Source: Yoonia maricola
GTDB taxonomy: Bacteria > Pseudomonadota > Alphaproteobacteria > Rhodobacterales > Rhodobacteraceae
NCBI RefSeq assembly: GCF_002797915.1
Contig: NZ_PGTY01000001.1
Coordinates: 124,001 to 188,000, forward strand
Length of the DNA: 64,000 nt
Reading direction: 5' to 3'
The translations under genes and the position numbers were made by a program. Position 1 is the first letter of the stretch. Every line of letters begins with the position of its first letter. This document shows, piece by piece, positions 47,078 through 55,572 of this stretch. The notes under the pieces were generated by a model. That model saw nothing but the letters and a program-made list of their open reading frames with translations. It was not told the DNA's origin and made no database searches.

Positions 47078-48238
47078 TCAAGCCGCTTTATTCTGCATCT
47101 TGCCTAAAAGGCCGGGAATCTTCTCTTTGAACCGAAAGAACCCATGGGTCGCATGCGGCCAGGCGGCGGCATCATAAGGACGGATGACCTCGACAAGCTT
47201 GACGTTTTTGAGCGCATCGCGTGTTGGGCCTATCGGCAAGTATGACGTAACGATCTGATCAAGATCATGCGTTTTGGCCCATGCATCAAGTGTTTCCGGG
47301 GTGACATCAGTCACCGTTCCAAGCTGCTCGGCGTAACGGTTGACACAGTCTGTCAACGCACCATGAGTAAACTTATTCACCTTGTCATTCATAGCGAGCG
47401 GGCTGCGGTGCGGTGTCGCCAGCAAGGTTGCAGTTGCCCTAGATCGAAACTGCTGTAACAGCCAGCCCGGCGATAAGTCTTCTTCCGTGATCAACAAGCC
47501 TGTACGCACATTTGAATCAATTTCACCCGAGACTGGCAATGGCCCGCGATCCGGGTGCGGTGTGCCTTCCAAAGCGGCTGCAAATGTTGCCAGTCCTTTC
47601 GGCCGAAACCGCCCTTCGGTATATTTTATGATGTTGTCGGGCCGTGCCAGGTAGGTCTTGCCAATCGTCTGCAATCCACCGACCCAGCGCCAAGACAGCG
47701 TGTTCGACGCCGGATCGCCATCGAGCAGATGCCGCATAAAGAAATCAGCGCCCAGCGTCCAAGGCAGCCGCAGTGTAAAAATCCAGATCGAGGCAAACCA
47801 CATCCGCGCATGATTGTGCAGATAGCCTGTCTCGGTCAGTTGCTTGGCCCAATGATCGAAGCAATCAATGCCCGTCTCACCTTTACAGGCGGCTTCCCAT
47901 TCGTGCCGCAACCCGCTTTCGGTTTGCACCCGGTTCAGTGCCGCTTGAAGATCGGCGCGATACATGGCCCAAACGCCGGGCCGCATTTCCAGCCAGCCTT
48001 TCCAATATGTCCGCCAATAGACTTCCTGTATAAATTTTTCGGCCGCCTGCGGGCTATGACGGGCAAGTGTGGCTTGCAGCACGTCTTTCTCGGTGATGAT
48101 CCGATGACGGATATAGGGTGACAGAGCCGATACATGCGCCACATCATCATAATTGCGCTTGTTGGCGTAGTCGCGTCCAGCCTGCGGCGTGAAGGTGTTC
48201 AGGCGTGATAATGCAGCGGTATAAGTTGGTTCAAACAT
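47078..48238 (-). CDS. Photolyase/cryptochrome-like protein with permuted domain order
   Basis: Residues 1-230 of this 386-residue protein are a photolyase FAD-binding helical domain: FIQEVYWRTYWKGW (69-82), TGYLHNHARMW (137-147) and LLDGDPASNTLSWRW (171-185). The usual end of that domain (APYFRIFNP) is replaced by LQTIGKTYLARPDNIIKYT. The normal N-terminal antenna-binding domain is missing at the front. Instead residues 240-386 form an alpha/beta-like domain (TGLLITEEDL, LDQIVTSYLPIGPTRDAL, HGFFRFKEKIP) that resembles it, which suggests circular permutation. It is convergent with hemG. Repair and photoreceptor roles are both open. Confidence 0.8.
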   Translation of the reverse strand: MFEPTYTAALSRLNTFTPQAGRDYANKRNYDDVAHVSALSPYIRHRIITEKDVLQATLARHSPQAAEKFIQEVYWRTYWKGWLEMRPGVWAMYRADLQAALNRVQTESGLRHEWEAACKGETGIDCFDHWAKQLTETGYLHNHARMWFASIWIFTLRLPWTLGADFFMRHLLDGDPASNTLSWRWVGGLQTIGKTYLARPDNIIKYTEGRFRPKGLATFAAALEGTPHPDRGPLPVSGEIDSNVRTGLLITEEDLSPGWLLQQFRSRATATLLATPHRSPLAMNDKVNKFTHGALTDCVNRYAEQLGTVTDVTPETLDAWAKTHDLDQIVTSYLPIGPTRDALKNVKLVEVIRPYDAAAWPHATHGFFRFKEKIPGLLGKMQNKAA

Positions 48239-48274
48239 AGCGGGCGAACTAGACCGGAGCCTGCTTGTTTCAAG

Positions 48275-49087
48275 TCAGTCAAGCACCGTGTTCATCCATC
48301 CGCTGACCGCTTGCGTATAGGCACTTGGCTGCCCCAACTGCGCATTAACCTGCCCGTGCGACAGGTTTTGCGGCAACACCACCACCGCCACGGCGTCTTG
48401 TCTTGCGTCACGCTGGAATGTTTGGGCTGCCGCGCAAGGTGTGTACCGTTGGGAGGAGCAGACAATCAAGAATGGCCCGTCACCCCGATCAAGATGTGCC
48501 GCAGGGGATGCCGTGCGCCAGAAGGCGTCATCAGATCCAAAAGCGCGGCGGTAAAGGGGGGCCGGTTCGTCTTGCATCATATCGGCGACGTCAAGTGCTG
48601 CGGTATCGAGCAACACCGTGCCGCGCCAAGGTGCCAGACCAGCAGCCGCTTTGATATCATCACGCGTGGCCAGAAGTGCTGCAACATGCGCACCTGCGGA
48701 ATGCCCCATTAAAACAATACGATCCGCGTCAGCATTGATGCGGTCCGCGTTCTGTTGGATGAAACCAAGGGCCATCGCCAGATCCTGGGCCTGCATGACA
48801 GGGTCGGCGTCAGGTAACAGGCGCGTGTTGACAGAAATGAAAACATAACCCTGCGGCAGCCAATGCGTGACTTTTGATTGCCAGACGTCGCGATTGCGTT
48901 TGTCACCGATGCGCCAAGCCCCACCATGCAGCATCACAAGGATTGGCGCGGCTTCCGGATTAGGTGGCAAATAAACATCCAGGTTTTGCATTGGATCAGG
49001 GCCATAGCTGATCTCTTGCCGCGATTGGGCATGTGCGGCACTGCAAATTGCAAGCAGCAGGGTAAGGGCGGTGACAAGGGGTTTCAC
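48275..49087 (-). CDS. Secreted alpha/beta hydrolase (esterase/lipase-like)
   Basis: The 270-residue protein has a signal peptide (KPLVTALTLLLAICSAAHA) from a GTG start at 49087. The oxyanion HGGAWR motif (54-59), nucleophile elbow GHSAG (127-131, Ser129) and a late LSHGQVN histidine (about 247) mark the esterase/lipase branch close to arylformamidase-like enzymes. It would act in the periplasm; the substrate is unknown. An upstream ATG in frame would place 24 polar residues before the signal peptide and is unlikely. Confidence 0.83.
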   Translation of the reverse strand: MKPLVTALTLLLAICSAAHAQSRQEISYGPDPMQNLDVYLPPNPEAAPILVMLHGGAWRIGDKRNRDVWQSKVTHWLPQGYVFISVNTRLLPDADPVMQAQDLAMALGFIQQNADRINADADRIVLMGHSAGAHVAALLATRDDIKAAAGLAPWRGTVLLDTAALDVADMMQDEPAPLYRRAFGSDDAFWRTASPAAHLDRGDGPFLIVCSSQRYTPCAAAQTFQRDARQDAVAVVVLPQNLSHGQVNAQLGQPSAYTQAVSGWMNTVLD

Positions 49088-49188
49088 AGTATTATCCGTT
49101 CGATCAGCCGTTACCCTTATACGGCACGCCCATGCTTTTCCGCCGCCTGTTCTTGACACTGGCGAGCGTGCAGGACAACGCTGCCTGC

Positions 49189-50637
49189 ATGATAGATTTA
49201 CGCCCAGTGGGATATGTGATCGGTCTGCTTGTGGCGTCGCTTGGGTTCACCATGCTCGGCCCGTTGGCGGCTGATGTGCTTGCGGGCAATGGACATTGGT
49301 TTGTTTTCTTTGAAAGCGCGGTTATCACGGTGGTGACCGGTGGGCTGATCGCGTTGGCCTGCGCCAATGGTGTCACCCAAGGGCTGTCGCTGCGCCAGAC
49401 CTTTCTTTTGACCTCATTGGTTTGGCTCACGCTTCCTGTTTTTGGTGCCATTCCCTTCGTCTTGGGGGCGACAGAGGCGGGGTTCACCGATGCCTTCTTT
49501 GAGGCGATGTCGGGGCTGACAACCACAGGCGCCACAGCCTTTGGCAACCTCGAAGCCTTGCCTGATGGGCTCAAGCTGTGGCGCGGGATGCTGCAATGGT
49601 TGGGTGGCGTTGGCATCATCGTTGTAGCGATGGTTTTTTTGCCGGAACTGCGGGTCGGTGGCATGCAGATATTCCGGTCGGAAGGGTTTGATACAATTGG
49701 GAAAATTCTGCCGCGTGCGGGTGAGATCGCAACCAGTATTTCTTTCATCTACGTCGGTCTGACGATAGCCTGTATCGTGGGCTACTCAGCCACGGGGATG
49801 GCAGGATTTGACGCGATCGTGCACGCCATGACGACGGTATCAACAGGGGGCATGGCCAACTATGACGCCTCTTTTGCGACATGGGGGGCGGGGGTGCATT
49901 ACGTCGCTGTCGTCTTTATGATCCTTGCCGCCCTGCCTTTCGTGCGCTTTGTCCAGCTGATGGCGGGAACCGCGCAACCGCTGTTCAAAGACCGCCAGGT
50001 CCAGGTGTTCCTGATGATCGTCGTCTTCTGCGTCTTATTGATGACATCCTGGCTTTGGGGGCGTGGTGGTGTCATGACCGAGGACGGGTTTCGCGATGCG
50101 TTGTTCAATGTGACCTCAATCATGACGGGCACAGGCTATGCCAGTGCCGATTACATGGCATGGGGGACCTTCCCGGTTGTGATGTTCTTTCTGATCGGTC
50201 TGATTGGTGGCTGTGCGGGATCGACATCCTGTTCTATCAAGGTGTTCCGCTATCAGTTGGTTTTTGCCGCGATCAAAAGCCAGATCAGGCAGATTCATTC
50301 GCCGCACGGGGTCTTCACGCCCCGCTATGATGGGCGACCTATCAGCGACGACGTATTGAACTCCGTCATTGCATTTCTTGTGGCGTTTATTCTGTCGCTT
50401 GGTGGCACGGCCGTGTTGCTTGGCCTCACTGGCCTTGATTTCATCACCTCCGTGTCCGGAGCCGCGGCGGCTATCGCGAATATTGGCCCTGGTCTCGGCC
50501 TCGAAATTGGGCCGGCGGGCAACTACGCCAACATCAACGATACCGCGAAATGGATTCTTGCTATTGCGATGTTTGTCGGACGCCTTGAAGTTATGGTGGT
50601 CCTGACCATCCTATCCCTCAAATTCTGGAGAAACTGA
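49189..50637 (+). CDS. trkH: TrkH-family potassium uptake channel
   Basis: TrkH is the potassium-translocating membrane subunit of the Trk system. The 482-residue protein shows four selectivity-filter repeats: LTTTGATAFG, STGGMANYD, TGTGYASAD and ANIGPGLG, each between hydrophobic helices, and the GCAGSTSCSIKVFR loop. ATG 49189 gives the family length; the open frame begins 19 codons earlier. The regulatory NAD-binding TrkA is not in the window. The next gene starts 2 bases after its stop. Confidence 0.94.
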   Translation: MIDLRPVGYVIGLLVASLGFTMLGPLAADVLAGNGHWFVFFESAVITVVTGGLIALACANGVTQGLSLRQTFLLTSLVWLTLPVFGAIPFVLGATEAGFTDAFFEAMSGLTTTGATAFGNLEALPDGLKLWRGMLQWLGGVGIIVVAMVFLPELRVGGMQIFRSEGFDTIGKILPRAGEIATSISFIYVGLTIACIVGYSATGMAGFDAIVHAMTTVSTGGMANYDASFATWGAGVHYVAVVFMILAALPFVRFVQLMAGTAQPLFKDRQVQVFLMIVVFCVLLMTSWLWGRGGVMTEDGFRDALFNVTSIMTGTGYASADYMAWGTFPVVMFFLIGLIGGCAGSTSCSIKVFRYQLVFAAIKSQIRQIHSPHGVFTPRYDGRPISDDVLNSVIAFLVAFILSLGGTAVLLGLTGLDFITSVSGAAAAIANIGPGLGLEIGPAGNYANINDTAKWILAIAMFVGRLEVMVVLTILSLKFWRN

Positions 50638-50639
50638 CG

Positions 50640-52235
50640 ATGACGACCCGCCCGCTTGGTGCACAAATCTCGCATATGCTCAAAGATCGCGGGGTGGACG
50701 TTATTTTTGGCATTCCAGGCGTGCATAATCAGGAAATGTACCGCGGGATCGAAGAGGCCGGGATCACCCATGTGCTGGCCCGCCACGAACAAGGGGCAGG
50801 GTTCATGGCGGATGGCTATGCCCGCGCGACGGGGAAGCCGGGGGTCGCCTATGTGATTTCAGGGCCGGGGCTCTGCAACATCATGACACCGATGGCGCAG
50901 GCCTATTCAGATAGCGTGCCGATGTTGGTGATATCATCTGTGCTGGATGAGACCGAAGCGAAACGCGGGCAGTTGCACCAGATGAAAGATCAGGAAGGGG
51001 CAGCGGCCACGGTTTGTGATTGGTCTGTGACGGCGCGGACGGCAGAGGCGGCTTATCAGTTGATTGACCGGGCCTTAATGCAAATGCAGACCGGTGTGCC
51101 ATCACCCAAACACATTCAAGTGCCCATCGCAGGTCTGGAGGGGCGGGCACAAGCGGCTCCTGCGCGTCCGGCGGATTGGCCGATGTGCCCAGAACCCGTC
51201 CCGCTGCAATGTGCGACACTGACAGAACAGCTAAAGGGGGCAAAACGTCCTTTGTTCATTTTTGGTGGCGGTGCTGCACGCGGTGTCGCGCATTGGTTGC
51301 CGCATTTCCAACGGTTGAATGCAGCCTCATTCACAACCTACGCTGGACGTGGTGTTGTTCCTGATGACAGCCCATTGTACTTTGGTGCAACACTGGCGCG
51401 ACCGGGCAGTGTGGAGGTGATTGCATCCGCCGATCTTGTGGTTGCTGTTGGCACAAGACTAAGTGAGGTAGATTTATGGCGAGACCACCTTGGCCATAAG
51501 GCCCCAATGGTTCGCGTTGATCTGGATCATGAAGTCCTGACCGACAGACATCGCGCTGAAACGCGAATCTTGGCAGATGCTTCGGCGCATTTGACTGAAA
51601 GTTTTGCGCAGATCACCGGTGAGAAGCAAACAACCTGGAAAGCGACGGAAGTGGCCAAACAACGCGCAAGCTGGCGTGCCGAAATTGACGCCGAGCGCCC
51701 CGGTATCTTGCCCGTCGCCGACGCCCTCAAAGCCGCCGTGCCCGCAAATACCATGTTCTACTCTGACATGACCCAATTCGCCTATGCCGCCAAAGAGGTC
51801 TACCCGATGGACCGCCCCGGCCATTGGCACCACCCTTACGGCTTCGGCACCCTTGGCTATGCGCTGCCCGCCGCGATTGGGGGCAAGATTGGCGTGGGTG
51901 ATCAGCCAGTGATCGCGATACTTGGTGACTACGGCTTTCAATACACCGTGCAGGAACTGGCCGTGGCTGTTGAGTTGGAACTCACACTTCCCATCATCAT
52001 CTGGGACAATGGTAAGCTGGGTGAGATTGAGGACAGTATGGTGCGTGCCCAGATCGCGCCCAATGCCGTTGTTCAGCGCAACCCTGATTTTCTAAAGCTG
52101 GCCGAGGCTTATGGGGCTGCGGCGGCAGAACCTAATGATCTGGCCGAGTTCAAATCCACCATACAGACGGCCCTTAAGGCCAAGGGCCCCACGGTTATCC
52201 GCGTCAAATCAGATATCGCGCTTACCAGCAGCTGA
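50640..52235 (+). CDS. Thiamine diphosphate-dependent decarboxylase, 5-guanidino-2-oxopentanoate decarboxylase-like
   Basis: The 531-residue enzyme has the three-domain pattern of the acetolactate synthase/pyruvate decarboxylase family. The catalytic glutamate is in ARHEQGAGFMADGYAR (Glu50), and the cofactor motif starts at about residue 429 as GDYGFQ, ending near WDNGK. The N-terminal YRGIEEAGITHVLARHEQG and RGQLHQMKDQ segments resemble AruI, which decarboxylates 2-ketoarginine in Pseudomonas. No other arginine transaminase-pathway genes are near, so the substrate is tentative. GGAGAA precedes the ATG; it is probably coupled to trkH. Confidence 0.8.
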   Translation: MTTRPLGAQISHMLKDRGVDVIFGIPGVHNQEMYRGIEEAGITHVLARHEQGAGFMADGYARATGKPGVAYVISGPGLCNIMTPMAQAYSDSVPMLVISSVLDETEAKRGQLHQMKDQEGAAATVCDWSVTARTAEAAYQLIDRALMQMQTGVPSPKHIQVPIAGLEGRAQAAPARPADWPMCPEPVPLQCATLTEQLKGAKRPLFIFGGGAARGVAHWLPHFQRLNAASFTTYAGRGVVPDDSPLYFGATLARPGSVEVIASADLVVAVGTRLSEVDLWRDHLGHKAPMVRVDLDHEVLTDRHRAETRILADASAHLTESFAQITGEKQTTWKATEVAKQRASWRAEIDAERPGILPVADALKAAVPANTMFYSDMTQFAYAAKEVYPMDRPGHWHHPYGFGTLGYALPAAIGGKIGVGDQPVIAILGDYGFQYTVQELAVAVELELTLPIIIWDNGKLGEIEDSMVRAQIAPNAVVQRNPDFLKLAEAYGAAAAEPNDLAEFKSTIQTALKAKGPTVIRVKSDIALTSS

Positions 52236-53955
52236 CCAAAACAGCGACATCCGCCGCTTTGCGTGACAAGGCGACCGATGAAATTGCAGGTGCGGCGGCT
52301 GTTTGTGTGGGGGTGATCCCAAGTTCTTGCAGCAGGTTCGCGATCAGTGGCGCATCAAGCGAGAATTGCACGTCGCCCGGCAGGGTTTGCGCTGCCGCCT
52401 TTTTCGGCAGCAACATGCCCAGAACCGCCCCGCTGTTATCCAGAACCGGCCCACCTGCGTTGCTGTCCTGTGTCGGGACTGACAGCCGTTTGCGGCGATT
52501 GTCGCCTTGGAGATCGCGGATATCCTCAAGCGTACCGAAGGTCAGGGTCGGTGCCGTAAGCACACCGTTGAACGGATAACCTGCAACCGCCACCTGATCT
52601 TGCAGGCGCGGGATATCTGATTGAAACGTGGCCACGCCCAGTGGGGAAAGCGGCGATAGGGGGCGCAAGATGGCGACGCCCAGATCAAGGTCGGTGCCAA
52701 TCACTTCGGCATCTGTCTGGCGGTCCAATGTAATCCGGCTACACCCGGCAATCGCCTCTGGCGTGGTCACCACAACACCATCATCGCTGACATAAAACCC
52801 AGAGCGCGACAGCTTTGGCTGCCGTACCGCAAGGCCAGAGACCATATCGATCGCCTGATCTTCGCTGGGCGGGACAAGATTGGGATCAAGGATACCGTCA
52901 ATCGGTTCAAAGCTTGATTGCATCACATCCAGAATACGGGCGCGGCGGCGGTTGTCTTCTGCGGGCCAGACCAGAACGAATCCTTTGATTTCACCATCCT
53001 GCAGGCTTGCCGTTGCAAAAGAATGACGTTCATTATCAATGCCTTCAATGAAAAAACTGTCGCCGCGTAATTGACGTGGGCCCTCTGTCGGCATCAGATC
53101 AAGGACCTGCAAGACTTCGAAAAGCCCTGACAGCCGCCCTGCGTCACCGGGTTGAGAGATAAAAAGAACCTGTGCTGTGGGCAGCGAGCTTTGCCCGTCA
53201 AACCGGGCAAATGGTGGCTGGTATCCCGAAAAAGCGACCACAGCGGTGGGCACCTGCATTTGCACGCCGGCCTCGGTGTCGCGCACCAGCTGCATATCAA
53301 CATCCGTGAGCACGGCATTATACTGCAACAGCAACTGTTCGCGTTGCCGCGCCGTTAAAACGCCGGTCGGCTCTTGCGCATAGGCCAGTTGCCACGCCTC
53401 CATCGCGCGCCGTGTGCCGCGCCCGAAAGCGCCGTCAATCGCTGCGTCATAAAACCCTGCCCATTGCAGTGCCTTTTGTAGCTCTTCGCGCTCGGTCCGT
53501 AACAATGCAGCCTCGGATGCGCGGGCTTCGCGTAGTGTCTCGGGCGGGGCGGTCAAAGGGACTTGCGGCAAGGCGCTCAGCTCTAGCGCGGGTGCGTCGT
53601 CCGCTGCTGATCCGTCACGCAGCCCCGGCGCGCTACCGCCGATGGGCCAAAACTGCTGCTCAAATCGGCGGCCATTCTGTAGGTAACTGTCGGATGGGAT
53701 CTGCCTGTCACGCAAAAGGCGGGCCAATTCCTGACGCGCAAGGTTTTCACTGTAAGGCCCCAGCACGATACCATAAAATCCGCGACCCAGATAATACCCT
53801 TCAACATCGTCAAACCGCCGGGCATAGACTTGCGCGCGCTCTGTCGCCTCATTCAGCGTTGGATGCGCTTCGATCTGGACCCAGAAACGATCTTGGGCGT
53901 GGGCCTGCACGGCGGACAGATAAAGAAAAAGAGTGGCAGCAAAAGCCCTGAACAT
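52222..53955 (-). CDS. SPOR / peptidoglycan-binding protein with inactive trypsin-like domain
   Basis: The 577-residue exported protein has a signal peptide (1-20, ending AHA), a SPOR-like region (22-105), a peptidoglycan-binding helical domain (about 154-210) and a C-terminal trypsin-like domain (about 380-545). The catalytic histidine position (TNxH in relatives) reads TTPE, giving Glu400. The serine position reads DSNAGGP (497-503), giving Ala500 instead of Ser. An aspartate remains near 422. It is therefore probably a pseudo-protease that binds rather than cuts. ATG 53955 has GAGG at 8 bases and is preferred over 53979. Its end overlaps the end of the ThDP gene by 14 bases. Confidence 0.83.
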   Translation of the reverse strand: MFRAFAATLFLYLSAVQAHAQDRFWVQIEAHPTLNEATERAQVYARRFDDVEGYYLGRGFYGIVLGPYSENLARQELARLLRDRQIPSDSYLQNGRRFEQQFWPIGGSAPGLRDGSAADDAPALELSALPQVPLTAPPETLREARASEAALLRTEREELQKALQWAGFYDAAIDGAFGRGTRRAMEAWQLAYAQEPTGVLTARQREQLLLQYNAVLTDVDMQLVRDTEAGVQMQVPTAVVAFSGYQPPFARFDGQSSLPTAQVLFISQPGDAGRLSGLFEVLQVLDLMPTEGPRQLRGDSFFIEGIDNERHSFATASLQDGEIKGFVLVWPAEDNRRRARILDVMQSSFEPIDGILDPNLVPPSEDQAIDMVSGLAVRQPKLSRSGFYVSDDGVVVTTPEAIAGCSRITLDRQTDAEVIGTDLDLGVAILRPLSPLSPLGVATFQSDIPRLQDQVAVAGYPFNGVLTAPTLTFGTLEDIRDLQGDNRRKRLSVPTQDSNAGGPVLDNSGAVLGMLLPKKAAAQTLPGDVQFSLDAPLIANLLQELGITPTQTAAAPAISSVALSRKAADVAVLVSCW

Positions 53956-54130
53956 CGTAAACCTCGGAAAAATGATCATGCGTTCGGCTTGTGTTGGCGG
54001 CCTCTGCCGCGCGGCGCAAGTCAAACTCTGGTTAAACTTGTGGGTAAATGCGAAAAAATCTGCACCCGTTGCCCAATTGACCCTGTCCGCCCGGCACCCT
54101 ATTGCAGGGGCAAACAGTCGAGGGTCCACA

Positions 54131-55051
54131 ATGGCAGATAAACCACGCAGTTTTCAGGAGATCATCCTGCGGCTTCAGACCTACTGGGCTGCCAAAGGCT
54201 GTGCGATCCTGCAACCTTATGACATGGAAGTCGGGGCGGGCACGTTTCACCCGGCCACAACATTACGCGCGCTGGGCAGCAAGCCTTGGGCTGCGGCCTA
54301 TGTACAGCCGTCGCGCCGCCCCACGGACGGGCGTTACGGTGAGAACCCGAACCGTTTGCAGCACTACTATCAGTATCAGGTGCTGATCAAACCATCGCCG
54401 CCTGATTTGCAGGACCTTTATCTTGGGTCGCTGGACGCAATTGGTATCGACGCGTCGATGCATGACATCCGCTTTGTCGAGGACGACTGGGAAAGCCCGA
54501 CACTTGGTGCTTGGGGGCTGGGCTGGGAGGTCTGGTGCGACGGTATGGAAGTCAGCCAATTCACCTATTTCCAGCAAGTCGGTGGGCATGATTGCAAGCC
54601 GGTTTCGGGCGAACTGACCTACGGGTTGGAGCGTCTGGCGATGTATGTTTTGGGTGTCGATCATGTGATGGAGATGCCGTTCAACGACCCGCAAACGCCG
54701 ATCCCACTGACCTACGGCGACATCTTTAAACAGACCGAGCAAGAATACTCGCGCTGGAACTTCGATGTGGCCGATACGGAGGTGCTGCTCCAGCACTTTG
54801 TGGACGCCGAGGCTGAATGCCAACGGATACTGGATGCGCCCGCAGAGGACCCCAAAACGGGGAGCAAGATCATCATGGCACACCCGGCTTATGACCAATG
54901 CATCAAAGCATCTCATGTCTTTAACCTGCTTGACGCGCGCGGCGTAATCTCGGTCACCGAACGGCAGGCTTATATCGGACGGGTACGTGCACTGGCCAAG
55001 GCCTGCGCTGATGCGTTTGTGCAGACCGAGGCAGGCGGGGCAGCGGCCTGA
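54131..55051 (+). CDS. glyQ: Glycyl-tRNA synthetase alpha subunit
   Basis: GlyQ is the catalytic class II core of the heterotetrameric bacterial glycyl-tRNA synthetase. The 306-residue protein starts [18 protein letters not shown] and has [19 protein letters not shown], the motif 2 region [18 protein letters not shown], and [11 protein letters not shown] near motif 3. ATG 54131 follows GAGGG; the frame is open upstream but that part is not GlyQ-like. A small membrane-protein gene overlaps its stop by one base and leads to glyS. Confidence 0.96.
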   Translation: MADKPRSFQEIILRLQTYWAAKGCAILQPYDMEVGAGTFHPATTLRALGSKPWAAAYVQPSRRPTDGRYGENPNRLQHYYQYQVLIKPSPPDLQDLYLGSLDAIGIDASMHDIRFVEDDWESPTLGAWGLGWEVWCDGMEVSQFTYFQQVGGHDCKPVSGELTYGLERLAMYVLGVDHVMEMPFNDPQTPIPLTYGDIFKQTEQEYSRWNFDVADTEVLLQHFVDAEAECQRILDAPAEDPKTGSKIIMAHPAYDQCIKASHVFNLLDARGVISVTERQAYIGRVRALAKACADAFVQTEAGGAAA

Positions 55052-55572
55052 TGGCACGGGTGATTATTGTGGCGATGCTTCTTTCAGCGGCGGTTCTTGG
55101 CGGTGTGCTCTACTACCAACAGGTCTATGCCTACTACGATGAAGTGCAGGCGAACGCGGATGCGGTGATGCTGACCTCTGTCAGCACGGGTGAGGCAGAA
55201 CCAATTGTCGTGCAAAGCTTTGAAGGGATCGACGCGATCAGCAGCCCTTTGCGTTATCGCGCCTGCTTTGAAAGTACCCTCAGCCTCGCGACGCTGACCG
55301 AAACCTTTGTGATCGTCGACAATGCCGAACCGCGTGTCGCCCCCGGTTGGTTTGATTGCTTTGACGCGGTGCAGATTGGCGCTGATCTGCGTACTGACGC
55401 CATCGCCTTTATGGGGATCGAGAACGTGCAATACGGCATCGACCGGATCGTCGCTGTCTATCCCGATGGGCGCGGCTACGCATGGCACCAGATCAATGAA
55501 TGCGGCGAGGTCGTCTTTGACGGCAATCCGGTCCCCGAAGACTGCCCACCCCTTCCTGAAAGCACCGAGTAA
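55051..55572 (+). CDS. DUF6446-like single-span protein between glyQ and glyS
   Basis: The 173-residue protein has an N-terminal membrane anchor (about residues 2-22) and an exported domain with four cysteines (YRACFE, WFDCFD, NECGEV, PEDCPP). It overlaps glyQ by one base and glyS by one base, so it is translated with both synthetase subunits. I recall a DUF6446 family at this place in Rhodobacterales; the function is unknown. An envelope protein within a tRNA synthetase operon is unexpected. Confidence 0.72.
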   Translation: MARVIIVAMLLSAAVLGGVLYYQQVYAYYDEVQANADAVMLTSVSTGEAEPIVVQSFEGIDAISSPLRYRACFESTLSLATLTETFVIVDNAEPRVAPGWFDCFDAVQIGADLRTDAIAFMGIENVQYGIDRIVAVYPDGRGYAWHQINECGEVVFDGNPVPEDCPPLPESTE

